DNA of 64,000 nt from positions 5,640,001-5,704,000 of the forward strand of contig NC_088317.1 of NCBI RefSeq assembly GCF_910592395.1. Reading direction: 5' to 3'. This DNA is from Lineus longissimus (taxonomy: Eukaryota > Nemertea > Pilidiophora > Heteronemertea > Lineidae). Below the pieces are notes generated by a model that ran no database searches, had not been told where the DNA came from, and was given only the letters and a program-made list of their open reading frames with translations. How positions within the stretch are numbered: the first letter of the stretch is position 1; the number at the start of each line of letters is the position of its first letter. Shown piece after piece: positions 23,122 to 37,700 of this stretch. The translations under genes and the position numbers were made by a program.

Positions 23122-24797
23122 TTAAGGGCCACGGGCCCATGGTTCAATTTTCAAACTTAGGTTGTTTCGTTTCGGGACCATTACATGTGAAACAGGTCCA
23201 TGTTGCCACCGCCAGTTCCAGTGAAACAAATCCCAATAATGACAATGACAATGAAATCAACATACTTGAAGAGTATTTGAGAAATAACATAGTTTCAAAC
23301 AACGATGTGAGCGTTCGAGAATTTGAAGGAAATTTCAAACAAGCATATCTCAAAAATGTCCAATTCAAAGAAGGAAAATACTACGTCCCGCTCCCATGGA
23401 GACCAGATCACCCAGAGTTACCAAACAATTTCAACAACTGTCAAACAAGGATACAACAAGTCATGGGTAGGCTGAAAAAATTACAACTAGTTGATGCATA
23501 TGTAAAAGTCATGCATGAGAACATTGCCAAAGAGAATGTCTCAGAAATTCCTGAACATCAACAAGCAGATACAGATGGTTACTTTCTGCCACATTTTCCA
23601 GTGTTACGTGACAGCACAACTACCCCACTAAGGATTGTTTTCGACGCTAGTAGCGGATCACCATCCCTCAATTCATGCCTTTATGAGGGACCGAACATGC
23701 TACATGATCTGACAAATCTTTTGTTGAAATTTCGCACAAAACGAATCGGACTATCTGCAGATATTGCCAGGGCCTTTCTTTCGGTACGATTGCTAGAATC
23801 AGACCGAAAATACGTCAAATTCTTGTGGTATCGCGACAATGACGTCACAAAAGACATTGTGCCATATCATTGCAACACCGTCATTTTCGGCAACGTATCC
23901 AGTCCTTTTGCTCTAGCCATAACTCTGTATAAGCACCTCAGTGCCTATGATTCACCTATTGCAAAGGATATGCTTGAGAAAATGTATGCGGATAATCTGC
24001 TCACAGGAGTAGACACAGTTCCAGAAGCAATGGAATATTACAGAGACTCCAATAAGTTCATGAATGACGGGTCATTCACCCTTCGCCAATGGTCTAGCAA
24101 TGCCCCTGTTTTGAATGAACAGGCCAAGTCTGATGAGTTACACACAGGTTCCGAGATTGTTAATATACTGGGACTTAAATGGGACACAAGTGCAGACACC
24201 ATAAACATTGCCAAAAAAGTCAATGGATCACAACAACCTCTTACTAAGCGTGTTGTAACCTCCCAGACAGCATCAGTTTTTGATCCACTCGGGCTTCTCA
24301 GCCCTCTGATAGTACCCGCCAAGGCTTACGTAAACAGGTTATGGCAAAATAACAAAGGATGGCATGATCAACTCTCGCAGGAGGACACTCAGCTTTGGCA
24401 GGATATTCAGGCATCCTTGAATTTGGTACACACCGTACACTTTCCATGCTGGCTCGGAGGCGACAACAGCAAACCATTACAGACAATCATTTTCTGTGAC
24501 GCGTGTCCAAAATCAGCAATCAGATGTGTTGCATTCGTAAAACAAGACCAACACGTGACCTTAATTGGGTCAAAAAACAAAGTTGTTTCACAGAAGAACA
24601 CTAACCTTACTGTACCTAAACTAGAACTAATGGCCATGGTGATGGGGGCACAGTACGGGAAGACACTACAAGAAACATACATTAAGGAATACCCGGAAGT
24701 CAGGATGACTTACGCTACAGACTCTGAAATTGCCTTGTACTGGCTACAATCAATCAAAAAGTTGAAACCATTCGTTCAAAACCACAAGCATTCGTGA
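23122..24797 (+). pseudogene. BEL reverse transcriptase and RNase H
   Basis: After the right TTAA the BEL polyprotein resumes with KGHGPMVQFSNLG. RT motifs are present: RIVFDASSGSPSLN, LSADIARAFLSV (first catalytic Asp) and a FGNVSSPF segment. The YxDD box reads MYADNLL, so the second Asp is Asn. RNase H follows (FCDACPKSA, LELMAMVMGAQ, YATDSEIALYWL). A stop at 24795-24797 follows a frameshift; the reading continues in another frame at once. The altered YxDD box and shift make it non-functional. Confidence 0.85.
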
Positions 24798-26691
24798 AAA
24801 CTCAGACATTTGTAAGTGGTATCACGTCAGTACCGATCAGAATACCGCCGATATACTCTCGCGAGGAGCAAACATTACCGAATTGAGGAATTCAAATTGG
24901 TTGAACGGACCAGATTGGCTCAAAAAGCCAGACTCAGCTTGGCCACTAGTCAAAGTATCGGATTTAAATCCATCATCTCTCACAACACTCACAGCATGTG
25001 TCGAAATGCAAAATGAGTTCAAACCGGCCAGCCCGGACATAAGCAAGTTAATTGACATTAACAATTTCAGTTCATATGACAAACTACTACGAGTCACCGC
25101 TCTAGTAACACGCGCCTTCAGATCAGGACTAAGTAATCGGAAATGTGATCTGACGGCTGAGGACATCAATAAAGCCGAAAACGTTTGGATAGCCCAGACT
25201 CAGCAAGCAGCCTACCCGGAAGTAGGTCAATATCTTGATGCCGAGAAAGCTAAAAGTAAGCGACTGCCCAAGAAACCATCAATCATAAATCAACTGGGCC
25301 TCATTCTCGACAAACAGGGTATTATTCGCTGCGGCGGGAGGCTTATCAATGCGGACATTAACACAGACCGAAAGTTTCCTATCCTATTGCCAGGACATAC
25401 ATACATTTCAACCCTGCTCATCAGACATGTTCATCAATCAGTAGTACACTATGGGGTCGGAATTACAATGTCGCGTTTATGTGAGAAATACTGGCTGACA
25501 TCCATGCGGTCAGCCGTAAAGAAAGTTCTGAATCGTTGCGTCACCTGTAAGATAGTAGCAGGGAGACCTTACCTCACCCCCATAGCTCCACCCTTACCAG
25601 ACTTTAGGATAAATGATCTGAAAGCATTCAAATCAACAGCAGTTGATTTTACTTCTCATCTTTACGTCAGGATTACGGACAATTTGGGAAAAAACTTCAC
25701 GAAAAAGGCATATGTTTGTCTTTTCACATGTTGCACCACATGCGCGGTGCACCTTGAGATAACTCCAGATCTTACGTGCGAAGCATTTCTCCGCGCATTC
25801 CGCCGATTTTCATCGTCATACTCAGTCCCCATGCTAATATATTGCGATAATGCCAGAACACTCAAAAGACTGTATCAAAGTGTCAACAATGAACAGTGTC
25901 AGAAACATTTCGCAGAAAAAGGAATTAGATTCAAATATGCACCTGTACAAGCCAGTTGGTTTGCAGGAGTTCATGAACGACTAATAGGGGTAACCAAACT
26001 CGCGATAAAGAAAACTCTAAGAAATTCACTCGTATCCATGGATGAGCTACAAACTCTTATTAAAGAAGTACAGTTAGTTGTAAACAATCGCCCACTAACG
26101 TACCTATCCGCTGACCCTAATGACCTCAAAGCAATCACTCCGAACCATTTGATTCATGGACACGAACTTTCAACTTTCCCTTATCATGACATCGACGAAG
26201 GTGAACTATTTGATATGACATATCGTGGTAAGGCACACTTAGAGAAAATCGCTTTCCGAAGGGCACAACTTCTAGAGGCATTTCGCAAGAGATTCTACGA
26301 CGAATACCTGGCTACGTTACGAGAGAGACACCAACACGAAATAAGGAAACAGAACATCAAAGCCGACGTTGTCAAAGTTGGTGACGTGGTTATCATCCAT
26401 GATAAAGACGAGCGCAGATGCGCATGGAAACTCGGTGTAATAACTGTATTACATCCAGGCCCAGATGGACTTACACGTTCAGCTGAAGTGCGTTCCACCC
26501 GTGGAACTTCTCACCGTGCAATAGCAAAATTGTACCCTTTAGAACTCAATGTTGAAGAAAACTTTGAAGGTCAGAGAAAAGTAGACCTAGAAAAGAACAC
26601 TGAGACAACAGAACGTCCTAAACGTTCCGCCGCATCACGTGCCAGAGCAAATATCAAAGAACAATTACGCATTATGAACACTTTGGACTAA
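24798..26691 (+). pseudogene. BEL integrase and C-terminal domain
   Basis: This frame opens with the RNase H to integrase linker (STDQNTADILSRG) typical of BEL. It has an HHCC zinc region (HVHQSVVHYG and CVTCK), then a D-D-E core in AVDFTSH, YCDNART and VHERLIGVTK. The last part matches the BEL C-terminal domain, with GDVVIIHDKDE and RGTSHRAIAKLYPLE. All three integrase catalytic residues are visible, so this part looks intact although it is cut off from the upstream frame. Confidence 0.9.
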
Positions 26692-27045
26692 ATTGTAGAT
26701 CAGTACAGATCTATCACAATCATGACAATGGTGTCTTAAATACACGAGAATTTGAGATTTAGTTATATTCATGGAATTGAATAGTTCTATATTTTACCAT
26801 AACTTTTATATCCACTCAATTGGGAGTTTACAGTATGAGTAGTTGAACAGAAGATAATGACAAGTTGGTTATATAATATCAGTATAAGATTTGAGGTTGA
26901 GGTCAGCAGTCGAGTTCAGCACCTTTATTTATAAGGTCATTACGTCAGAAGAGTCAAGTAACCGCAGTTTAGAATTTGAGATAATTAGGTGCATGTTTTC
27001 ATTTTGACACAGATTTAGACATGAACTTTCTCGGGCCGCGAGGAG

Positions 27046-27350
27046 TGTCGGTAATTTCAAGCCTCAGCAACACATCTGTTTCCAATCTCTAGGCTTTTGC
27101 TTAGGCAGTTTTACGATGGTCATCCATCACCTCAAGTTGAGTTTGTCACAAAATACCTTCACTTCTCCCGGACATGAAAGTTCATGAACCATATAACATT
27201 TTGCTTTGTGAGGAATAAAGTTAGCAGTTATGAGAAAGTATTCAACGTGTACAGTTCAGTTTATGCACGATTCTTTAGCCCATCATCACTAAGCCTTATA
27301 ACTCCCTGGTCGGAATCTGGGATCAACGGGAGGGACCGCAATTCACCACA
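27046..27350 (+). repeat. 3' LTR of the BEL element
   Basis: This 305-bp LTR is preceded by the purine-rich GAGGAG and followed by the target duplication CCACC (27351-27355). Confidence 0.95.
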
Positions 27351-27355
27351 CCACC

Positions 27356-28785
27356 GAGACCGACCTATCGGTCGTTGGGAAAAAACATTACTTCAAAATG
27401 ACCGACTGGTCGGTCACCAAGATTCAAGAGGTTAATCACAAACAGACAGAATCTATCAGGAGTAAATATTTTGCATGGTCATCTGGTGGCCTCTGGCTGG
27501 CTGATTGTACTGATGAAGTTCACCAAATGGGGAAGAAATATAATATTTCCATGACTATGAGATAAGTTCAGTTAAAGAGATCCAGTCAGGGCACAAAATC
27601 TTTATTTAGACTAGCAGGGCTCCGTCCGTGGCCTGGTCATTAGCCAAGCCGACTTTAACTAGTTTTAACTCATGAAATTTTGGCAGCATGAATATTTGGA
27701 CCCCTCCAAGATATTACACGTACATGTAGGTCAAATGCAGAGCCACATAACAATACTTGGTGCAAAATGAAGTATAAAGGTGTTTCACAATGTAGGCTAT
27801 AGCAAGTACGCAAGCCTGCCAAGGAGAGAAGAGAAGACCAAAAAGCACACTCAATGGTTAGGCCTATACGGAGATTATATGGAATGTCTGGGAGAAAACA
27901 TGGTGAATTTTTGAAATGTATGTTTTTGACAATATTCAATACATGCTTGATAAAAGGTTTGCTCAGGAATATTGAGAAGAATTTGCAGGCCTTTCAGTTG
28001 CATAAGTTTAGTTACTGCTTCTATTTTTAAAATGATATGGGTACTTTTGCTTTGGCAAATTTGGGTGAATTGTCTTGTATCGTCCTTTGACCAGTCATCA
28101 GATAACAGGCATTTATGACAAAAAACTTTTACTTTCAGGACTGCATATGTTTTTTTTTCAGCCTTTAGGGACCACAAACTCCTAATTTGGCCAAATTAAT
28201 CCGGATAACTATGTAACTAAAAGGCCCGATTTGGCAGTAGCAGCATGCATAGAAAAATAAATGGTTTTAATTTCAACCTGAAAACTCACAACACGAATGG
28301 ATTATTACATGATTTGTCCTCATATTTGGAACCCACCACGACAAAATGAGTCGCATGTCGCACAGAAGATAAGCCTAAAATGACACCAGGACATAATAAT
28401 AGAAGAAATTGATGTTCTCAGATGTCACAAAAGGCAGACAACAGTGAAATGAACAACCAGTCCGTCTCAACTTGTCAAGATCGGAGCGACGTGCGACTTG
28501 TTTCGTCATGGCAGGTCACATTTTAGAAAATTGAATTGAGAAAATGGATCAGAGAACACGCTGTACTGGTACAGCCAACAGGGCTTTCCAAATGGTCCAC
28601 CTCTGGGCAGGGCCTTTGCCAGGATGCGTTCAACGTACTGTTAAAGAACTTAAGGTTATTGATACGTACCCTAAAAAAATTGAGCAAAAAATCTTTTGCT
28701 TGCATTGGGGACCTGGAAATGTGTTATCCATTTATGAAGAGTTTCGATTTTTAAAATTTCCTATAAACTAAAAACTAAATCCTCA
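27356..28785. other. ALG9 3' flank, no other gene seen
   Basis: This lies between the BEL element and the ALG9 stop codon and presumably includes the ALG9 3' UTR. TTTATT at about 27611 and TTTAAT at about 28265 are candidate minus-strand polyadenylation signals. A GACCGACC...GGTCGGTC inverted pair sits near 27360-27415. The short frames near 28540 lack motifs. Confidence 0.5.
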
Positions 28786-31700
28786 TCATGATTTAGACCT
28801 TGCTTTCTTCTTGGACTTCGTCCTTGTTGTTTTTAATATATTGTAACTAGTGTAGGTGCAGTATCTGTCTGTCAGAAGTGGGATATAGAATGCTCGGAAG
28901 AACTGATGTGACCTGAAGGAGAAGAAGAAAGACTTGATAAGTTGTCAATACTGAGAACTAAGCTCCAACTACAACATTATTAGTTTCATGAACAATATTG
29001 GGCGATTTGAAAATTCAGGGATGACAATGAGCCAAGGAAAAGTCTGAAACTCTTTCTTGTAAAATCTTGTCCTTTGATCAACAATCACTTGCATAAAAAT
29101 GCCTCTAAAATGCTTATTTTTGCCTTATTTTGGAAATTAAAAGACCAACATATAGTTCCTTATTCCAGCAATAAACTTCAGCATAGTAAGAGTAATTGCT
29201 TGTCTGCAGGGTGCTTCAACCTAAACATGTACTTTGATCCATCCCTCACAGGTTGCGGTGACTAAAATTGCATGGCTGCAGGATGCTTCAACCTTCACTT
29301 TGATTGACCGCCTCTCAACTCACAACACGACCAAGACTCACCTGGATGCGTCCATAAAGTGTGAAGATGCCAAAACCTTCCAGTTGGTTGTATTCATCAC
29401 GTAACGCGGCTCCCTGGCCGTTTCTTCCGACGCATCAAGGTCTATTAAGTAGTGGCATTTGTTCACATCGAACTGAAGAAGAAGGGGTTAAACTCAATAG
29501 GTCATCGACCAGTCACATGTTGTCATGTCACACAGAGGGTACCGTACTAGATATAGGTTGTTTGCTAATCTTTTACCACCCGATGCATTCAAAAGTTTGC
29601 TTATTACAGGGTCATACCTAATCATAGGGCCAGACAAAGATGGATTATGAGACATTAGTTCCTTCCTTATTTCTCTGATGCCAGGTGCCTGTGACAATAA
29701 CAATAGTCAGGCTCTGACTAGCGGCCATGGGGTCAATTCAATCCCCACTCTAGGCAGGCCACTTTTCCTTACAAGCCCTACTCCACCCAGGTGTATAAAT
29801 GGGTACTACTCAGAAATTTTTAGCTTGTAGCTCTTAGTGTCAGAATAGCTCATCCCGGTTCCAAAAGTCTAAAATGTTTTTAAATTACAGTAGAACCTCT
29901 CTATTAAGGACGCCCTCAGGACTGACAAGTGATATCCTTTAAAATAGAGAGGTGTCCTGATTAGAGAGGTCAAATTGAATGGAAACGACCAATTTGGGAT
30001 CAGAACTAGTGTCATTAACCCTATAACACCTGGAGGCGCCCGATGACGCCTGCCACCGATCTCACTGGAGGCGCCCGATGACGCCCGCACACCCATATTC
30101 AAATTTCGTGCGCTTAGCTACCGATCTCCTTTAGAGCGCCGCCTATTATTAATCTATGAAACTTAAGCTTTCAAATGCCCGGATGAACAATGCTGGTTGC
30201 TGTAGAAGTTTTTGAGATATTTGACGATTAAGTTTTTGTTTCTCTTCAAGCCAGTAAATTCAGGTTGGACATTTGAATTGCTGAAATGGATCGTTTGTTT
30301 GATTCCGATTTGGATGTACCCTAATCTAATAGGGAATTTCATCTTCTTTTAAATAAACGGGACTTATAATACATTATTTGGAAGTTCACCTATGTCATTT
30401 TGTAAAAAACTGGACCCATCGCAAAAAATGTGATTTCCAGGTAAAATCACGTCGGGGCCTAGGGGATGAAGCACTTGCGCTGGCAGTGGCTCTAGGTGTT
30501 ATAGGGTTAATAGAGAGGCTGTCCTTAATAGAGAGGTTGTCCTTAATAGAGAGGTGTCCGCTAAGAGAGGTTCCACTGTACTCACATATCGAGAAGGCTC
30601 CTCTAAATTAAGGTCGTTCATATGCGATGGAATAACTTTTGTAGCATCAGGGCCTTTTCCATACTGTTTTGGTAATTGACCTTTGAACTCTGATTGCAGG
30701 AACTGTAGATTCCAGCTGAAAAAGATGTACATTGTAATGGTAATTTTTTCTCTCAAACCGAAGACTTTTTATGAGTTGGTGCTTGGACATTTTGAACAAA
30801 ATAGAAAGTTTTTTAAATTTTCATTTAATGTTTAGAGATAGTCTGGTTCGGAAAATATGAAATTAATTGTTTTTGAAGATGAGGCTCTTGGCACCAACCA
30901 ATAAAAAAAGTCTGGCTAATTCGTAAAAATAAACTACTGGAAGGGAGGAGATTTATCTTCAAAATGTCATGTGATAAGCTGATAGTGACAAGAAGTATAT
31001 TATATTATCAAAATGCTTGTGAAACTACATAGGTGGAGTCAGCAGAGTGATGGCATTGTAGACCAAAGATCTGGGGTTAAAACTGTGGCTTGACCTTGGT
31101 GCTTTCCTGTTAAACGAGAACTGTTCAGAATCATCAACAAAACATCTTTCACGACAAATATGGCTACCACATCCTGATAGCAGAAAGACTCACTTTTCAT
31201 TATTAAGGAAGAAGCTGCTTGGAAACCGGTACCATTCTTTCCCAACACAGACATTGACCGTCTTGTCCGAGGGTAGCGTGTGGATTCTGTCGTTGTTGGC
31301 TATTCTATGCAGCTCCAGGTACGTATCGAGGGGAGCATGGTAACCTAGAAATGGAAGATGAAGACATCAACATCACACATACCAACAGTGTTTTTCCAGG
31401 CTTTGGATCTGAACACATCGGAATGACCAGTGTTTTATCAAGTTTTTCATGCAGACGGCAGTTTTGTTGTATGATACTTAATAAAAAAAGTCATATTTTC
31501 TGTTCCAAAGATTTTAATTGAATTCTAAAGGAATTTTGAGTTATCTGGCCATAATGATGGTCTATATAACTAAGGGACATCTTATTCATGACGATTGATG
31601 GAACGGTTTTCTATTATTTAAAAAAATATTTTTTTTATAGAGGGCAGCACTGGTGTTGACACGGTCAAAACAGTAAAGGAACACATATCACTATCATCTG

Positions 31701-34700
31701 ACCCGAACAAGGCAAGGAAAAACTTACTCTCAGAAGGTTTCACCTCAAAAGCTTGCAGTCAAATGGCCAATACATGTACTAGGCTTGCATCATCACACCA
31801 AAGATGCTTTCAACCCAAAAGTTCTTTCTCATTCAAAAATCTATGTCTAACATTGTCGATATGGAGAAAATGGCTAACAGTTCCGCCAGCAAGATAGGTT
31901 CTTAGCTGCTACATACCTCTATACAGAGCTAGTGTCCTAGATACCGAGATAATTGCAAACAGTCCAGCCACCAGTACGGACATCCAGCTGGTATAGTCTG
32001 TATAATGTGTAAATACTGGACGTCTTATGAGAAGGTAGCAGTACATTTTCTGAAAAGGAAACAGAACAATGTCAATGAGTATAGAAACGCAGAGTACCGT
32101 ACATTACAGTACTGTATGGTACATTACATTACATTACAGTAATGTACGATGTGGTACAGTATAATTTAATGGTACAATCACCTGGGGAGTTTTTTAACTG
32201 AATGCAGTTCGTCCACCTACATAAAGAGAACATTTAAATACCCCTGCTGCCAATATTACATTTCTTTCTTTGTAAAAAGCTGAAATCAAAGAGATTAAAT
32301 CTGCCAAGTCCCATATGTCATTATCTATTTGAGTGTACTTGTACTTAAAATTCCTTGTCCCTGTCTTCATCAACCTCGATAAAAAGTTGACAAAGGAGTA
32401 ATATTTATTTATTTATTCAAAAACCCCATAACTGAGGACATTACAGTAACAATACATAGCAGGACATACAAATATACAATCTTTTAAAAACCAGTTAAAT
32501 ACATTGTACCCAACACCCTAGGGCCAACCCGGCACAAAACATGACCATCGTAGGCCTTTACTAGAGACAAACAAGCTTATGGTGCAGTGATGCTTTACGG
32601 TTGTAACTATCAGAGAAAATAAGAGACCGTATGGAATCTTCAATTCCATTAGGAGGTGAGGCTTCCACTTGATTATTATTTATGCTGAAAATAAGATCCG
32701 AGGGAGACTGACCACTTCCAAAAATTCTGCCAAGCAACGTGTGAGGTTTGAACTGGCCAGTAATTATATATCTGGACAAAAGTGTACAATACAGCCGAGA
32801 GCAGGGTGATTCACCACTCATTATTCTCGTAAACAAACCGTTAGTCCTCTTAACCAATACCTCTTTAACTTTTGGCACTCCAAGGGCCCGTAACAAGAAG
32901 GATGTACGGCTTCTCCGTGACAAACCAAGTACCTGTTTTAAAAGATTTCCCTCAGTAGTTTCTAATCTGCGTATGTCTGTTTTTGAAATATACATGGTTT
33001 CACAGCCAAACATAAGGCAGGGCATACATAAAGACTTCCATAGGTAAACCTTCGTTGCGGTACACAGACCGGGGTAACACAAATCTTTGTCATTCTGGCC
33101 ATAGAAAGCTCCACGACATTTTTTAGTTCTATTGTTCACATGGTCCGTACTACTACCCAGTTTGTTGTAACTGACACCTAGTATATCTAGCTGCTCCACC
33201 GAACCGAGACAGCCACCATAAATCTTGAAGTAAATAATGAAGTAAACCTATTAATATAAAATTCTGTGAGCACCTCACATTTATCTGGAGAGTCTTGTGA
33301 GTGTATTTCTTACCTGAATGTAAGTACATGTACTTAAAACTACTTGGTCCCTGTCTTCATCAACCTTGATAAAAAGTTGACAAAGGAGTCATAATGAGGC
33401 AAACCTACTAATCTACAAGAGGCACAAGGGCCTGGCGCTCAGCTGGATGACCTAATAACATAGGACTGAGGGTGTAAAGTAGTAAATATCAGCTTTATAC
33501 TACTGTTTGAAGGTCAAGAGAACATGTTATACCACTAAGATTTCCAATGCAGAGCTGCCAGCTGGATGAAATATGATTGAACTAATCAGCCATGGTATGT
33601 AAATATTACAGGAGGCAACGGAAGATATCCCTAGTTCAGTATGTTGTATCGGTAGCTTTACAGAAAAAGAAGTGTCAGAGAGGATGAGACTTCTCCATGG
33701 ACAACTGTGGTATGTCCAGGCTGGGTTGTACAGCACAAGGATACAAAATGCTGTCTGTAATTGAGAGGTATCCTGATTTAACAGAGGTCAAAATAAATAG
33801 AAATGACCAGTTTGGGACTAACACCACTGTCTTTTTTTTGATAAGGTAGAGATTACAGGAGTCAACAAAATTAATTTTATTGAGAGAAATTGACCTGTCC
33901 TGCAGGTGATTGGATTTACAATACAAAGGGTCGTTTTCATATTTGAAAATCCCTTCATAATCAAGGGCTACCTCTGACTAAAACAGCACCCATAAACAAT
34001 AGACCACCAATTTGACCCCAGCTCCTAACTGCGGGAAAACCCAAGTCCAGCAACCAAAAGTAGCAAAAATACATTTTTGTTTACATTTGAACTGCACACA
34101 TGCGTTTGTTTACAATTTCCCGCGAAATCTCGAAAATCAGGTGACCTGCAATCGTGGATTGAAAATATCATTTATCTGGGTTCAGCAGGTCAGCAGGTAT
34201 ACCGGCTGTTCCAATCATCCCCCTACAGCCAGCTGTTCAAAAGGTAATGTAATTCACCCCACAGGGAGTGCAGGTAATTGATTAAGCCCCTGCATGACTT
34301 AACAGCAATGGCTTGGCTCCTGTGAGTGGTAAGGAGAATTGACAGTGTCCGATTAAAAATCCCTCATTTCTGCTCCGCTGAAGTAAATTTTTGAATAAAA
34401 CCAAGACGTTGCATCAGGGTAAGGTGTCACCACCATTCATGCAAAATTTCAAGGCGATCCAACGCCTCTAAGTGTGACTTTATTCGTCCCCCTTCTAATA
34501 TTATTATATAGAAGATTTAGACCAGCGATGACGTCATTTCTGGTGATTCCCTACGTTGTCCAATGAACGCTTTTTATAAAAGTGTGCCATTTGGCATGCA
34601 TTAGCATGCAATGTATTTTATCAGCGCTGACAATTGCCGAACAGAATGCCGTAGCTCCGTCAATTTGCAATCAATTTTTATGGGAGTAACATTATTGTGT

Positions 34701-37700
34701 TGCTTAAAACGTCTACTTTTTACTCATGTAAGAATCGTAGTACTAAAAACTAATATGCAAACAGAATCATGCCGATTCACTGCACATACTGTGGGAATTC
34801 TCCACTTCAAAATACATCGCGAACAGAGCGTGCACTTCCGATATCGTTTTCACAGAATTGTGGCCAAATTTTCAAGAACTAATTTCTGAAAGTATTCCCT
34901 TAAGACCTTATGACTACCCACTGAAAGGAACTAGTGATAATATCGCCTACTTGACTACTTTTTAGCAGAAAATTGGTTATTTGTTGCAAAATCAATCTTC
35001 CTTCTTTGGGTATGCTGGCCAATTCAATGCGCAGAATACAACTGCGCAACTATACGTCATAACCCGGGCTTTTGAATCGTCAAAAAATCTGTCAAATGTG
35101 CCTGTAGCGCCAACTGGCGGTGATACCTAAACTAATTCCATTACAAGTCAAAATGTTTAATTATTAAAAAAAATTCGGCCAGATTTGAAAACAATATTTC
35201 CTCTGTGGCCTGAGGTATAAAGGAAAGAAGTTTAAACTTCCCGATGACCTCATTCGCCGAATGTAGGTCGGATCGCGCTGATTTTTGGTTTCTGAGTTCC
35301 CCTTGGGCTACTCCTAATTTAGCAGCGTCAACAAAGTGCCTAGGTCTTACGGTTACAAAATGCCCAAAATTGACATGGAAGGATGGCAGGATGGCAGGAA
35401 GGACGGACACCATTCCCTTAGTAATATTACCAGCTTCGCTGACTTTGTCAGCTGAGCTAAAAATTCTGTGAGCACCTCACATTTATCTGGAGAGTCTTGT
35501 GAGTGTATTTCTTACCTGAATGTAATCAACGGTTAAAGCACCAGCCATACCAATCAGGGGGTAGATGGGGAAGAGAAAACGTTCCTCCTATGAAAATGAA
35601 AAAAAGGCACAATAGATTTCATTGATAAGAGATCTCTTAGTGATTCACAACCAACAGTTCACTCCTTCAGTGCCAAGAATTTAGGCATTTTCACCACCCA
35701 AAATCTCACAAAAATAATGAAGATACATTTGTAATTTAAAAACATGTAGAATTTTAGAATTTTGGAACACGGATTATTTTCGAAATTTTTTTAAGGGAGT
35801 GGTATTTTTGGCCGATTTTCACAATTTTTCACCTAAAATGAGGGGCTGCAGACACCAACCCACTCTCTCAGTTGAAAACACTATTCAATTTGGATGCCCC
35901 ACGCCACAGAAACAACATTAGAGTAGCTGGGGACACCTGGTGTCGTATGGAGGAACTAAAATACCCTGAACATTTAGGTAAAGTACTCAACTAACCTTAT
36001 GTGGCCTCGTGAAGAAGATTAACATCCATAAGTACATGCCGGAGAGTGCAAGATAGACCGGTAGACCTTTCTCTTTGAGGTTCAACACATATTTAGCACC
36101 ATACTGAAAGGAAAATACAGAATGTATCAAGCAAGTGAAACATTATAATTTATAACTTCAGATATATTGGCATTTAACACTACTGATGATGATCAAACTT
36201 AGGCAGTCTTTGCCCAAAACAGATGACATGGTGCGAACAAAGTGAGCTTTCCGCAAAATTGAGACATTGCGTTGTGAGCGAGTTTAAAGAAAGCTTCTTT
36301 GAAGTATTTTTTTCTTTTATCGTCTTAGGTTTTAAGCCCAGCTCAGACCAGGAAAACACAGCATGTCTGATCCCAGGACTGTGGTAGGACAAGTTAGTGG
36401 AAGGAGGGATTTTCTTCATGAACTTGTCAGTGACGCACTCCACCCCATCACTGTTAATCAACAGGATCTTATAACAAAAATTGCCACGAAAGTATTCCAT
36501 GCACTGTTCATACGTACTATAACTGGCAATGATATCAAGGCAAAGATGAAGATAATGTTAAAGTTGAGGAAGCCATTCATGAAGTAGAACGTCCAGGATT
36601 CCACACCTGAAAAAGACGCAAACTGAAATACAAGAACATCCCAAAGGTGCGGTGACTGCCTCAAGAGGACAATACCCAGAAAATTCTCATCCATGCTTTC
36701 TCCAATTACTTGCCATCACCCAATTTTTTTTCTAGCGCTTGTAATATACCAGTTGAATCTTTGCCAGCTCTGGTAAAGAACTGTAAACACTTAACACTAC
36801 ACTGCGTGCCACACTATTATGCATTGCCTATATTTTGCGAGTTCCTGCAATTGATTAGGATTATATTTTTACATTTGCATACCATATGATTCACTGACCA
36901 TATACATTCACTATCCATGCCATAAAATGCTCCTCTGAAAATTTCCTGTGTAGAAATTGAGGAAACATTGAAATTTGGGTGTGCCACACTATTATGCATG
37001 GTAAGGTAATGATATCAAATAATCTTATTAAAGGTGTTTCAATGGCAATTACCTGACAGAAACCAACTACAAGAGCAAGAGAAAGAGCTAGATGCAGTAC
37101 ATCCGTCATTTTGTCTGCTCCTAATGATTGATATAACCACCTTTCTTACTAATTACAGAGATCAGCCTATCATCCATTCCAGAAGTGAATTTTTCTATCT
37201 CAGCTGACGAAAAGCTCTTCGCTGCTTCTTGAAGATCCTTCCAGAGAGTCTCTTTCGATGAATATTGCCTGCCATTTGCATATAACCTTCTTTTCAGCGC
37301 AGACCAGAAGTTTTCTATCGGATTGAGGTCTGGTGAGGACGCAGGCCAGTCCATCAAAGTGCCGTCTTTGAACCCCTGAGCAGCTAGCCAGCCCACCGAG
37401 TACTTGGACGCGTGTGACGGTGCATTATCTTGCATGAACATCAGCTTTTTTCTGGTTGCAGCAGGTTGTCGCTTGATACATGGAAGAAAATGACGATTGA
37501 GAAATTCACAATAATTCTGCGAATTCATCTTCACACCATCATCGACCTTGAAGGGTCCAATCAAGCGATCCTTTTGAAGAGCAGCCCATATCATGATGCC
37601 TCCTCCTCCTTGCTGGCGTTTGAACCTCACCGGGGCAGTTCCACCTTCCATCAGCCAGCCTCTGGCCCAGCCATCAGGTCCATCAAGGGTTGCGCGCATC

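Larger units (their letters stand above)
17465..27350 (+). mobile_element. BEL/Pao LTR retrotransposon with nested piggyBac
   Basis: The 5' and 3' LTRs are 305 bp each (17465-17769 and 27046-27350), begin TGTCGG, end CACA, and differ at two positions. A perfect 5-bp target duplication CCACC lies at 17460-17464 and 27351-27355. The primer-binding site TGGTGCCGTGACCAGGAT follows the 5' LTR, and a purine tract GAGGAG precedes the 3' LTR. Gag, aspartic protease, reverse transcriptase, RNase H and integrase follow in BEL order. The 3917-bp piggyBac insertion splits protease from reverse transcriptase. Low LTR divergence means recent insertion, but several frameshifts and altered catalytic residues mean it is not autonomous. 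Confidence 0.95.

Noticed and set aside
36891-37109. Hydrophobic minus-strand frame (VLHLALSLALVVG) considered as an ALG9 exon
   Set aside because: It lies within the Tc1-like element, and ALG9 exons 7 and 8 join in phase without it.
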